This document shows positions 33,106-45,259 of a stretch of 45,408 nucleotides of DNA, in pieces; positions within the stretch are counted from its first letter, which is position 1; the number at the start of each line of letters is the position of its first letter. This stretch comes from Phoronis australis (taxonomy: Eukaryota > Phoronida > Phoronidae): positions 1 to 45,408 of the forward strand of contig NMRA01001162.1 in the NCBI GenBank assembly GCA_002633005.1. The letters run 5' to 3'. The translations under genes were made by a program, and so were the position numbers. Below the pieces are notes generated by a model. The model had not been told where the DNA came from and did no database searches. It saw only the letters and a program-made list of their open reading frames with translations.

Positions 33106-34310
33106 CTTTTGAGGTCGAAATATGACGCAAGTGGTGTTAGGGGGCTTGCATAAGCTGTTAAGTTATCTTACGAGTTGGGTGGTTTGCATTTTTGAAGCTT
33201 GAAACTAATTGTCCATCAATGGTTAATTAATCAATTTGTATTTGGCGCATTTCCAGACGCTTTAAACAGAATGAAAGTAAAACGAAGCATAAACTAGTAC
33301 ACACTTTTCACAACTCCGCCATTCCTCTATGCGTGGACGGTTTTAAGTTAAACAAGTGTCGACGTTAAGACATAATCCTCGCTGTGTGAAGAAAATTTAA
33401 GACGTTAGACGTAAACTGCAGGTTATTTGAAAGTCAAAAATAGAGACGTATCCAATAGGCACAATATTTTGTTTTCAGTTTTCACACGATTCTAAAATGT
33501 GTTACCAAGTCACCATAATAAACAGAACAGCTATGTATTATTATCAAATGGTTTCACACGACAAATCTTGACAGCGAAGAACGGAACTCGATGTACAAAA
33601 ATGCTAAGGTTGCCAACTGCATACTCGACCACGTTTTTAGAGTTACGGCGCCATTCACGTTACGTTATCAGAACTTGTCCACCAGTATCAATGACAATAT
33701 AAGTCGTAAAGCTCACACGCAATCGTATATAAGGACCAGCATAAACTACGTATACACGCGTCTTTTTATTCACGCATGGAGCTGTAAGTAGTCGTCATTT
33801 CGTTGTCTTGGTACCTAAAAGGGTTTCTTTGGCAGTATTTTCTTCAGTGATTAGAGTTTTCTAACTGTGAATCCTCAATAATGTAAGTAGTACCTTTTAC
33901 ATCTATGTCTGCTTTTGTGCGCATTATTTTTTCGTTTCCTTTTATTCACCAATTTAGAGCACAGATGCGGTTCCTAAGGCGAAAGATGTATGTATCATTA
34001 AAACATAAAGTTAACGTTTTCTAACGTTCATCGCTGGTTGTGTTTGCCTTATTTTACCATTAGTTTTTACATGTCAGTGGGTGGGGTTTCAATAGAAACT
34101 GCATTAGATATGACAACAGTTGCGTGAGTACTCATAATGCATAAGTCATCTGTCACTCACTGAGTCGGTTAGTTTTTTGTGGTGGTGCACAATCCAAAAT
34201 CCATTGCAAATTGAGTTATTGGGGACAAATAAAACAACAAGAATAATAAATATTTTAAGTTGTGTTGGGAATTTCAGGGTCACAGCTCTACAAATAAAGA
34301 TTTCACAGAA
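33106..34310. other. no recognised gene; possible orphan promoter at 33726
   Basis: Mostly featureless AT-rich sequence. TATATAAG (33726-33733) is followed 50 bases later by ATGGAGCT and a consensus donor GTAAGTAG (33784), which could be a short first exon, but no following exons were identified. Confidence 0.3.
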
Positions 34311-34575
34311 GGAACCAGATGGGTTCCCTAATTACAAGAGATAACACACACATTTCCGATACTCAAAGTGTAATTAAGTATCGGATACCAAGTGGCACAG
34401 GTTAGCATAGTACCAAATGGGTACATAGTACCAAAAGGGGTATTGGCCGATTGCCTACTAACTGGGTCGAGCAAAGGGGCAAATTCAATAACAAGTATCA
34501 AGTGGGTACAAACTGCCAAATGGGTAAATATCATATAAAGTACCAAGTGGGTACACCAAACAGGCAACTGGGCTA
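34311..34575. repeat. cluster of degenerate palindromes TACCAARTGGGTA
   Basis: The motif TACCAA(G/A)TGGGTA or close variants starts at 34386, 34411, 34429, 34457, 34496, 34514 and 34541, with weaker forms at 34311 and 34562. Each unit is itself a near-palindrome (TACC...GGTA), and spacings vary between 18 and 39 bases. It is not a regular tandem repeat. The spacers are unequal and unrelated, so it is not CRISPR-like either. Confidence 0.75.
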
Positions 34576-34589
34576 TAACAACCTGCAAA

Positions 34590-36030
34590 GCAGGTTCTGG
34601 ACAATCTGAGTGAGCAGACCAGCTGGAGTGATAAAAAGAGATATTGTAAGGAACGTGGTGTTGTGGCTCAGTATGTGCCGAAAGCTGTGACCGGGGTGGA
34701 GAGAAGCAAGCTGCAGTAATGGATGCTCAAGTACAGGTCTGGCCGCTAGCCAATGACCACGCTCCAGGCTTGAAGAAGGTACCAGCAGTGGCTGTAAAAA
34801 CAAAAATAACCAACAGCGGATTTTGTTCGGCAGAAGGAATGGAGCGTGGGAAATTTAGCAAACGGTTGACGTGAAATTTTGTGGTACCCCCGGTAGGGAG
34901 GGTGGGAGAGGTATCAACTTGTCTAATTAGGAAAACTTACGAGTGAATGTACTGTTGCTTGAGGCTGGGCCAACAGAAAGCTAGAGAGAAAGAACAAACA
35001 GCGCAACCATCGGACATGGTAGGAACTAACCAGGATTTGGATATGAAGCATGAAGGGCTCTATAATGGTATTTGCCCAAATAATAGGATTTATGTCAGAG
35101 TGTCATCAATCTCATTATGTTTAAAAAGCCTCTAGATTTAGATGCTTTTACTTTTACAATTGGTTTAATAATTATGACCCGTGACCGTATTTTTCTGTAA
35201 AATTCAGAAAAAAGGTACATTGATGGCAAAATAACGGTATGAATAACATCAATTTTATTTGATATATAATGTTCAAAGTGAAAGCTTAAAAAGTTACTGA
35301 ACAGTTTTCTGTAATAACATTTCGTTTTGTTTTGCGCAATTTTAAAGTTGTTCATTAACATAATGACACTGATGTAAAAATGATACGATGGTTCTAAGCT
35401 AGCCAAGTTTGGGCATTTGTCTAGGGTACCAGACAATTTGATCTTAAAGCGATGTGACTGAAGCAGACCATATTAAAGGCTGTTGCACTGACCAAACGAT
35501 AAAAATGTGCACCTTGTGTTCAACCTAGGCCTACATGTATACCGGTACATGAAGTCAACGACTTTCATTCCTAGTGTCACCAAAACCAAGAAATAAAAAC
35601 AAAAATACACAGTATTTCATGGTTCACTGCATGTGAGATTTCTGTTAGTAGTTGCTGGTCAACATTAGACCCATGAACCAAAGATCAGTATAAAAATACG
35701 TGCAATTTGGCAGTGGTTATTGAGTGTCCGAAACTACTTGAAGAATCACTGGTATCATTTAGTGTCTAAAGGTTGAACACATAATGCAGTAGGCGACGTA
35801 CTTCTTGTAAAAAATAACTGGAATGTCTTCCATTAGCATTTTTACATCGTGTGAACTAGACGAACCGTCAAATGGGTTGGGACCCACACTGGTCGACTCT
35901 GTTTACACGACTGTTAGTCCAGTCATTCTACGGATAACCCGGAAAAAACTGCAACGGAATTTTTTATTGCATCACTCGCATCCTTTCACACCCCTCAGTG
36001 GGAAAAAAGTCTACCGGAATCGGAGTGGCG
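34590..36030. other. no recognised gene
   Basis: Mixed sequence without a supportable gene. Frames at 34573-34803 (minus) and 35095-35436 (minus) carry no motif I recognise. Confidence 0.4.
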
Positions 36031-36039
36031 GAAGTTGGT

Positions 36040-36700
36040 TTTTCAAGATGGCGGACAAAATGGCCGCCAGATTTTCTGATGCTCACTATAACCCAAGAGT
36101 GGAATGTGATATAGTGAAATTTCAAAAAGGTTTATCTATGTTTTGTGGGTCAACAAATCTATTGGAAATGGTTTTGCATGGCTGTGGTGATACCGTCCGT
36201 CATTTTCCAAGGTGGTCGCCAAATCTACTTGAGTTGCACAACTTCGCACAAACAGATTAGTGTGTCGTCTTGCTTCAAACGTCGCATCATATGTTTTCTG
36301 GGTTCACTAATCCATTGAGACTCATTGCATTTGGCACTAATGATTACTTCTACCATTTCCAAGATGGCGCACAAAATGGCCGCCAGATTTGCAGTTGATC
36401 ATTTTCACTCGAGAGTGGAATGTGATAGAGTAAAAATTAAAAAAGGTTTACCTATCTTTTGTGGGTCAACAAATCCATTGGAAAAGTTTTGCATGGCTGT
36501 GGTGATACCATCAGCCATTTTCCAAGATGGCCTCCAAAACTATTTCGAATCGCACAACTTCCCACAAACAGATTAGTGCTTCTTGCTTCAAACATTGTAT
36601 CATAAGTTTTCTGGGTAGACTAATCCATTTAGACTCATTACGTTTGGCTCTAATGATTACTTCCACCATTTTCTAAGATGGCCACCAAATAGTTACTACA
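36040..36700 (+). repeat. ~315-bp tandem repeat with AAGATGGC subrepeat
   Basis: Two full units and part of a third begin CAAGATGGCG(G/C)ACAAAA at 36045 and 36361 and AAGATGGCCACC at 36675, periods 316 and 314. Each unit contains a second diverged AAG(A/G)TGG core midway (about 36211 and 36523), so the core recurs about every 150-166 bases. Open frames across the units arise from the repeat and share phrases such as FCGSTN and ARF. I do not regard them as a gene. Confidence 0.88.
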
Positions 36701-36704
36701 TGTA

Positions 36705-36996
36705 AGAATATCAGATTCCAGAGAAACGCCATATCCTGAGTTTTTTTTAGGTCAGCACGTCCATTATAATAATTTTTGTGTGGCTCTTGATGGTTACGAC
36801 TAACATTTTCAAGATGGTTTAACGAATAACTTATTTGGGTGAAAAACATCAGGTTTGCCTGGACTGTAGGATCATTCTCCCCCTGAAAAAATGTGCTGTA
36901 TTGAAAATAACTCTCTGCAATTAATTTAGTGATCTACTATCCACACTGTCTGTGTCACTTTCAGTTAGTTGTAAATGCTAGTGAATCTATGCACAA
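36705..36996. other. non-coding, end of repeat region
   Basis: It carries one more CAAGATGG core near 36811, then AT-rich sequence up to the decayed gene on the minus strand. Confidence 0.5.
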
Positions 36997-38750
36997 TCAA
37001 CCAGTATTTACACAGCTAAAACCACGGCATTCTCCACATGCAACCGAGTACGGCAATCCTAACTTCTTGCAAGTACATATCTTGCAACTGTAGTTGGTCT
37101 TACAGGAGCATCTCACTACTTTCAGCAGGTTCTCTGGTGCTGCTGACTGGTCCGACGTCGTGGGAATGAATTTTCCACCTGCCAGCACCCATCCCCAATA
37201 CAGCGAGTCTAGGCCACTGCCACGGAATTGTGATCGCTTTATTGCTCTTGATAATATGTCCCGGCAGCATGGAATTTAGGTACTGGAGAAAGTTGGTGAT
37301 AATGACCCTATTTGGACTGTGGCTAGTCTGACACCACATCCACAAATGGGCTGTATCGCAAGTCATCCAAATTTCCAGAACCAGTACTGCCATGAAGCAC
37401 AGATACAACTCTTACCTGAGCTTCAAATTTGCCTTGCCTCAGCTGCATGTGTCTGGTGAATACTCTTACTAGAGTTTTTGCAGAATTCTCGATCACGCAG
37501 TTTCTTGAATGGGAGAGCCTTTGCTAATACCGAACAGCTGTAATGTTGTGTTGCAACCACCTATTGCATGCGCAAATGGCAAAACTGCTCAAGTTTTGGC
37601 ACCAAGAGACAACTGTAGTTCCTTGATGTCCCAGACTCTCCTCTTGCTTTGGTGCCTCTTGCCAAATTTCGTGAACATTGGAATTTGTTGTGAAGTGGCA
37701 TGGCAACGCAAAAGAACCAACAAGTCTGTATCGTCTTCAATGAGGGTAGTTGGACCTTGTGCTGCGTTCTCTACTGCTGTTTCTACACTTAAAACATATG
37801 CGTCAACTTGAGCTTGTACCACTGTGCAACCAGCATTTCCTAGCAAACTTGACAAGAAGTGAATGAATCGTTGTTTGTTTTTGCTCTTTGCCAAAAATGT
37901 TCTTTTTTACTTGATCACCATGTCACCATTGAAATGAACTTCAGTTCCAGCCACTCCACCTAGTCTTCGAACTTGAGAGATATCTTTAGTTGATGGTCCA
38001 TCTCAGTAACCATCAAAAACAACAGTAGGTGATGTAATCCACAAAACCTCTACCAAATGACTGAAACATTGCACCTCTAGGCCATGGAATACGGTGAAGG
38101 AGAGAACTGCAGTCGATTACATGCATCATCGTGTTTTCTGGAAATTGAAATCCTCAGGTAGTCCCCCACTGGACCAGAGTGCATCAGCTCATATTGATTT
38201 ATTAGCGACTCTGGGAAGACCAGAGGTATCAAAAAGAGCAGGACAACCAACACACAGCTCAAACTTCAAAAGACTTGATGAACTTTCACTGTTGTCTTTT
38301 GCAGCTGTCAGGATTCGCTTAAATAGCAGTCGTGGATCCACTTGCGTAAAATTACTTTTAGCAGCATGAACTGATTGAATTGTCACTGCCTTAACTTTGT
38401 CTTTCTTTCTGAATGTGAAGTCTTTCACACTTGACCCCTCCATAGACAAGTGAGAACCGCATTCTCCACTTCCCTGGCATTTTCGGCACTGACGCATGTG
38501 CCTGCGGTCACACCAGTGGAAATGTTCTGTAATGTTTCTCTTTAAAATGGGTTACTGTTGTGGAGGAATTCAACAAAGCTGCGGAAGTCCTTTTTTCGTC
38601 ACGCGACTTTCTTGCCTGGGTACATTCTTTATGCTGCTGACTTGTTTCACAACTCAGGTTTGTCACAGTCTGCATGGCACCATTTACACTTGAGCATGCC
38701 GCAAGGAAAGCAGCCACGGTGCACTCTGTGCATCTCCCATTTCGCAACCT
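36997..38750 (-). pseudogene. decayed PIN-like nuclease with C-terminal CXC motif
   Basis: Minus-strand pieces in conserved order, joined by frameshifts and stops. VKDFTFRKKDKVK and VDPRLLFKRI (about 38430-38290) form the N-terminal block. LLKFELCVGCPALFD lies near 38250. LLHRIPWPRGAMFQSF (about 38100) and VVFDGY*DGPSTKDISQVRR (about 38010) follow. QRFIHFLSSLLGNAGCTVVQ, QVDAYVLSVETA and LIEDDTDLLVLL (37894-37660) carry the acidic residues of a PIN/FEN-like core. LYWGWVLAGGKFIP and VVRCSCKTNYSC...CGECRGFSC (37200-37000) form a tesmin-like CXC end. This family recurs in many invertebrate genomes in mobile contexts. At least two in-frame stops and several frameshifts show it is inactive. No terminal repeats were found. 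Confidence 0.7.
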
Positions 38751-41700
38751 CTAGTTAAATCTCCTATTGTTTTAATACTTTTCATGAGCGTTTGTTCAAT
38801 TACAATATCATATCTCATTATGACAAGCCTTCCCAGAATCTGTCACTTTGTCTTATGGTGTGTTGGCCGTAGACGTCTGGATGGGTGTCTTTGAGTTGCT
38901 ACGTCTGCTGCAAGTATATGTATGAAGACTTTGCATTAGAGTTGTGACCAGCAGCTGCAAAGTAAGGCAGCATTTCAGAAACTGCTTTTAAGCGAAACTT
39001 TCAATCTGACTTTATTTCTGCTTTTAAAAAAGTCGAAGGATGTCAGTCATCTTCATATACTCTAGCCAAAGACTAATGATTCGACTTTGCAAGGACAAGT
39101 CTGATTTATGTGCTTCGAATTTTTATGGATACCCACAAGACACTCCGACGAGCATACATCGTCGCACACAGACGTCATGCCAGCAATAAGATCATCATTC
39201 CGCTTCAGACCAGCTCTCAAATCATCATGAAGAATATCATTGGCCATTGATTCTTCTGACGAACTATTCTCTGTCACTGCGAAGTCCGAAGACCTATACT
39301 CTGATTCAGTCCTGTTTGAATATACCAATGGCGGTAGGACGGAAGCTAGAAGTGAACTCTCCCAAGGGCATTCTAATGTAATCCAAGGTTCAAAATCGGA
39401 AGACACTGGCTGGGCATGGCATGCCCCAGGGTATACATCTAGTTATGTGATCAGTTGAGATATCTGGGATGTCTGAAGAATCTGTCTCCATATTCTGACG
39501 AGCCAAAATTTGTGTACAAGCATTGGACTGCGCCACCTCTCGGCATGGAATCTGTGTGTTCTGTGTTGGTGACATTCCGGACTCCTAGAATTTCTGAAGA
39601 ACCTGAATTTTTTTCTTCATTGGTTTTGGATTGGCATTACTTGATCTGTCAATATTTGAAAGTGGGATGTTGAATGTTCTGACTTTTATGATGCATTCAG
39701 TGCTGAGTCTACCAACATATGCCCTCTCACTGTTCTATCCACACTTTTTCCATTTAACATAAGGATCACACTGTTTGATGCATGCACCGTCTCAAGAACT
39801 TCTTGCTTGAAGCTCTGTGCCTGATATAACGTATCCAATACATCCCAGAAAGCTCATCTCAGTATGAAATCTTCCAAGCCTGGCTAAGAACAAGTGACTG
39901 CAGATCACTGTCGTTTTGTTTGCAGGCACTAATTTCCTCTAAAACTAATTTCTTCTAAAATCAGTTACCTATGTTCATAAAAAGCATGCATATCAAACGA
40001 ATTGTGAGTCCTAACTATTAAAATTTAATAAACAACTTTTTGTTACACAATCGTATTTGCTTTTCATCAAATTCAGGTGAAATCAGCAGCCAAATTCTCA
40101 ATACATGCCAGCAGCAGACGAAATCGATGCTTGGGAACAGCTAATAATATGACCAATAGCAGATAAAAAGTCACTTCCTGGCCAATTTTATTAAGGGTTT
40201 GTGTAATGAATGAGCCAATAACTCCCCCAGAATAACATATTTTTCTAACAATTCTTATTTTTGATACTTCAAATGAACATATTTTACAGAAAAATAATTG
40301 AGTTTGTGAAATTTATTATGAAAATTTAACTAAAGCCTTTTCTGAAAAACACACAAACTTTATGTTATATAATCTAAACTGTGATTAAAATTGGTTCTGT
40401 TGCAGGTTGTACTGTGATCAGCGATGTGTTAGTAGTTGTTAGTGTCATGGCTAAACATGTAGTCGCCGTCATCGTGGGTGTCACTGCTTCTATCGATTTC
40501 ATCTCTTAACTTTTTCTTTCGAATTCGCGAACTTTCGCTCTCATGAGCGCTTTTCATTTCTCGTTTGCTTATTTCTACGCAAGCTACAGGTCGCATTTTT
40601 GCCTGGTCGATATGAAATTTTCAAACAACATTTACAGTATAATGTAAAAAGCTTCAGACCAAGATTACCACAGTTGCGGCCATTTTTCAGAGGACTTTTC
40701 GAGCCAAGCCTTGCCGTCTTATATTTTTTGCATTTTCGGATGTATCTCATATCCTTTTGCAGGATCTTTTAACGTGACGGGATAATGTTGCCTTTTGAAC
40801 GGACCTAACTACCACTTTTTGTTGTATCTTTAGAGTTCATCGGCAGATTTTGATGAAATTTGAATAATAAGTTTCTATTGAAGAGTCAGTAACATGTTTC
40901 CGTTTTCGATGGGATCCAACGTATTGCACGTCAGGTTGTGACCATTTTAATTTTTGCTAGTCTGGCTTTTGGTGTCCGCCTCTCCATCCGCTAATTCACT
41001 ACAAATTACAAACATTGGCATATGTGTTCCTGCCGCGGAGCGTATGGTTGGTAATGATTTGAAGATGGGTCTGACTATATCAATTCAACTACAGTTGTGT
41101 CTCCGATGGGCAAATACTTTGCGTTCAGGTATATGGGTAGACACGTCCCCTGCTGAATCTACAAACCGCTCGAAGATAGTTATGACTATTACACGGGTGA
41201 GAAACAACATGACCGCCTGTCCTCTTAAATCGGACCGCCTCACCCAAAACAAGGACCTCCGGGGATCAAAAGGCACCGTCGAACCAAAAACAGTTGTCTA
41301 TTATAGAGACATATTATGTCATGTTTAAATTTTCCACTAATTGGATAAAAATGAGACCTGAAGCGAGCGAAAAAAGAAACAAACGCAAACAGTTGATGAC
41401 AAAAAAGAAACATAGTTGGCTTTCGCCAAGTAATAGGCAATTATGAATATAGAACTCGTGAATATTAAATTCTCTCGGGAAAGAGACGTGAACAACAGGA
41501 GGGATTGTTTACAGCCAGTCAATACGAAATTGTCCGATGCATATATAGTTAAAATATAATTCAAACTGATTTTTCTATCTAAAGTTATTAAAAGTGTGCC
41601 AATAGTCGGAGAAGGACCATTGCTAAATTCACTGTTAGTATTTGTTGTTCGCCGATGATCAGGGTTCGTCACTGCCGGGGCCGTGATCATCCTTACAAAT

Positions 41701-41796
41701 GTGCCTCATTTCTCATTTTCCGATGTAGAATAATTGATCTAATGGGTGACAGCATGTGTCCAGCTGCATACGTGGACTCAGGAGCTGTAGTTGAAN
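38751..41796. other. no recognised gene; low-information region
   Basis: A Ser/Glu-rich minus-strand frame (39062-39406) may be an upstream part of the PIN-CXC gene but has no motif. The plus-strand frame 40954-41328 (124 codons) and the overlapping minus frame are unassigned. A single N at 41796 joins this stretch to the LINE 3' end. Confidence 0.4.
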
Positions 41797-43410
41797 GAGA
41801 GAGAGGTTGTTTATTGCACTTGGACCTAAGCTCATTTGTACATATTACATTGCAACATTTGGTATAGGTGGCAATTTCATGTCCGGGTATTCAATACATA
41901 TATACATATTTACACGTTACAATGTTAGAGTTTCCTGTACAATACCAAAAGCCTTTAATATAAATAAGGATAGTCTTTTCAAAAGATTTCCAGAGTTTGT
42001 TTTGAATAAGTATTTGACGTTTTCGATGTCAGTATATGCTGTCGGGATATTTCTGGTAAAAAATCTTTCTAATGTCGTTAAGTACGGGGCAGGTAAGTAA
42101 TAAATGTATTTCGTCCTCAGTTCCTGAACGGTTGCAAATTTCGCAAAGTCTATCTTCCTTTGTAATGTCATGGTGCCTACCAGTTTCTATTTTCAGTTGG
42201 TGTCCAGAGCACCTGAATTTGGCTAAAATTCTACGTAGAGTTGGTGGTAAACTGTAAAGATATTCTTCACAAGATAAATCTGTTTTGATAATAGAGTAAA
42301 ATGAGCACTTGCTAGAGCTCTACACTGATGTCCTCCATTCTTGGGCACCACAATCCAACAATCATTGCTTAAATTCTGATATAAATAAATCAATGTTACC
42401 CGGTCCACTTATCCATACCTCCCCAAACCCGAATAAAATAAAACTGAATAAAATATCTTTAACTGCACTGGCCCAATTTGCTCGTCCTTTTTCACAGTCT
42501 TCCCGCAGCATCCTGTAACTTTTCTTTTGGGTATCTGTGGTTATTCATCTGTAGAATTTTGGTCCAGTAGATTATTGGTCTGCACAAGCATTTCACAGAC
42601 AGTAAATGACTGCCGCATTCTCCTCTGGCCATAACGTTACTTGTTTTCTTTGGGACACCAGCAACCCATTTACAGAAATCATTGTGAACCCTTTCGAATA
42701 TACTGTACTCCATATCTCAGCACCATATAACAATATAGGAAGTACTATACTATCAAACAATTTAAAACATACATGCGGGGATCTACACTTCACTTTGGTT
42801 AAACATGCTTTTAACATGTTCATTGCTTTTCTAGCTTGTAAACTGATATTCTACAATTTTCATTCCATTTTAATCTGCAAGAAAATGTCACACCAAGATA
42901 CTTGTGATAAGATTTCGTTTCTGCCAATTTCTTATTGTAGAACCACCGTTCTTGTGCCGACAGAGTCCCACCTCGCTTGAAGACTACAATATTTGTCTTA
43001 TCAAGATTAACACAAAGACTCCAATCCATAAAGTAGTTATGCAATACATTTAATTTTCTCTGGAGACCAGGCACTGTGTCCGCCACAAGCACCAAATCGT
43101 CCGCAAACAATAACGAACTTAATTCACAATCATCACACTTGATACCTCGTCCTCCATTTTCTTTGACCTCTGACACCAGTCCGCTAACAAAAACAGAGAA
43201 TAACCTAGGACTCGGTATACACCCTTGTTTCGCACCTCTAGTACAATCGAAATAGGGTGTGATTTGATTCTGTATTCTCACGCACGATTTCACTTCAGCA
43301 TAAATATTCCTCAGGAGATAGAACATTTTCCCATGGAGATTATTTTTTAACAAACAATAAAACAGACGTGTAGTTTCCAGACTGTCAAACGCCTTGCTAA
43401 AGTGCACAAA

Positions 43411-43628
43411 GGCACAGTACATTTTCCACCTCTTTTTGACAAATTTATGTGGGCCAAAGCTTGTAGAACAAAAATGTTATCCACGGTCGAGTAACCCGCC
43501 CTAAATCCGCTTGTTCCNAAGGCACAGTACATTTTTCCACCTCTTTTTGATAAATTTATGTGGGCCAAAGCTTGTAGAACAAAAATGTTATCCATGGTCG
43601 AATAACCCGCCCTAAATCCGGCTTGTTC
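43411..43628. repeat. ~108-bp near-identical duplication around single N at 43518
   Basis: Bases 43411-43517 and 43519-43628 are the same LINE segment twice, with a handful of differences and a single N between them. As at 26632, this is best explained as overlapping haplotype contigs placed side by side. It duplicates the FRAGYST...NLSKRGG part of the RT and breaks the frame. Confidence 0.88.
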
Positions 43629-43727
43629 CTCAGGGATACATTGCATTGCATCCGACCACTCAATCAGCCTTCTGTATAATATTGATGTAAATAGCTTGCT
43701 TATGCTCTGGCTATAACTGAAATTCAT

Positions 43728-44197
43728 TCATGATCCTGAGGCATAAGGGCAATTCAGCATTTTTTCTTTTTCAATGCTTATCATTTAGCAAAAGTTTTCT
43801 GCTAGCATTTGGCTGGGCGTCTAGTGGTGGTTCATTTTTCACAAATGGTAAAATTATGGAGTTCCATGCTATCACTGAACAATTAGTGCTGCCTCCAATA
43901 TGTGAGGAAAGCAAATTATACTTCTTCATTGAATTGGGCCAAACACCATTGTGAACTAGAGAATGCCTTGATTAATAGACTCGTGTGAAATGAAACAACT
44001 AAATGAGTCTGTACTGTCAATAAATCAATATCAATATAAAAGACCTATGAAACACTAAGAATAAGTGAACTCCAGAATTTTGATGCATTGATGATATGTT
44101 ATGAATAGTTCAAGAAATTCCCCTCACAAAAGGTTTATGGATATCATGCGAACAACCAGAAATGCGATAAACAAATGGACATGTTGCAGTAATGATN
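43728..44197. other. non-LINE segment inserted in the reverse transcriptase
   Basis: The LINE frame breaks after the RGIS block and resumes at SKLFTSIL, about 470 bases away. GAAATTC at 43721-43727 and again at 44113-44119 flanks most of the segment, like a 7-bp target duplication. A further copy of AAGAAATTCCCCT directly follows the N at 44197. The segment itself has no recognisable coding content. Confidence 0.6.
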
Positions 44198-45259
44198 AAG
44201 AAATTCCCCTGTAATTATTTGGGTTATTTTTGTCTCCTTTCTTGTAGATTAGAACGATTATACTCTTTCTCCAGTTCTCCGGGAATTTTCCTGTCGCCCG
44301 TACCTTGTTGAATAGTTTGCATAATACTTCAAGGATGTCACCAGTCAGTGCTTTGAAGAGTTCGTTTGGAATGCCATCTTCTCCAGGGGTTTTGTTGCTT
44401 TTAATTTTATTTATTTCCCGATTGATTTCGGACATGTCAATTTCCTCATTAAGTTGTACCAGGATTTCATCACCAGGTGTGTTGGCACAGTCATTGCAGC
44501 TTTCGTCGTGCTCTCGTTTTTCGTCCAGCAAATTATTAAGGAATTCCCTATTTTCCTGTACAGGCTCAGTGTTCAAGAGTTTTTCAAAATAGTTATATCA
44601 TTCGTTCGACGAAATATCCGCTTGTTGAAAATTGTTCGGATTTATGATTGACTTCACGTCTGCCCAGAATATTCTTGGATCTCTCACTGAATCCCATAAG
44701 TTCTTTTCCATTTGTTCGTTATAATTCTTCTTTTTTCACGACAGGTTTCCTTAAATTGACTTTTCGTATCAATATAATTACGTAGTGTATCCACACACTT
44801 TGTGGACCTGAAAAGTTTCAATAAATTATGTTTTTCTATTTTCTTTTGCTCGCAAACGTTGTCGAACCACCTTGGCTGCTGCGTGTTCACTACGGGTTTA
44901 TTGCTTATTTTCATGTCAGCGCCACAAGCGTTGAATAATTCATTTATTAATTTAACTGCTTTGTTAATATCCATATCGATGGCTGAAGATATTTGGGATA
45001 ATTTCTCGGTGGTGTCAACGCTGCCCAGTCTATTCTTATAACTTGAAGATTTGTGTGGCTTCCAATTGAGTCGGCGCAATGGGGTTGTTCTGGCACTAGT
45101 GTTCGATCCGTCTGTATGAGCTTCCGTATGTTCTAGATAACGTAGAGTACACATAATAGGGAAATGGTCTGACTGGTCGTAGTTTAATACTTCAAAGTCA
45201 TTGATATATTCGAACAGAGATGCCTCGGCAATAACATAGACAATAGTGCTGCATCCTCG

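Noticed and set aside
33726-33791. Start of a second gene (TATA box, ATG, GTAAGT)
   Set aside because: No further exons or protein motif were found downstream; kept only as a note.
34386-34553. CRISPR-like array of palindromic repeats
   Set aside because: Spacers range from a few to about 26 bases, repeats are degenerate, and the context is an animal genome.
35823-36576. Plus-strand genes of 145 and 83 codons
   Set aside because: Both frames are products of the ~315-bp tandem repeat and have no family motif.
40954-41328. A 124-codon plus-strand gene
   Set aside because: No recognisable motif, an overlapping minus frame of similar quality, and no splice or promoter support.
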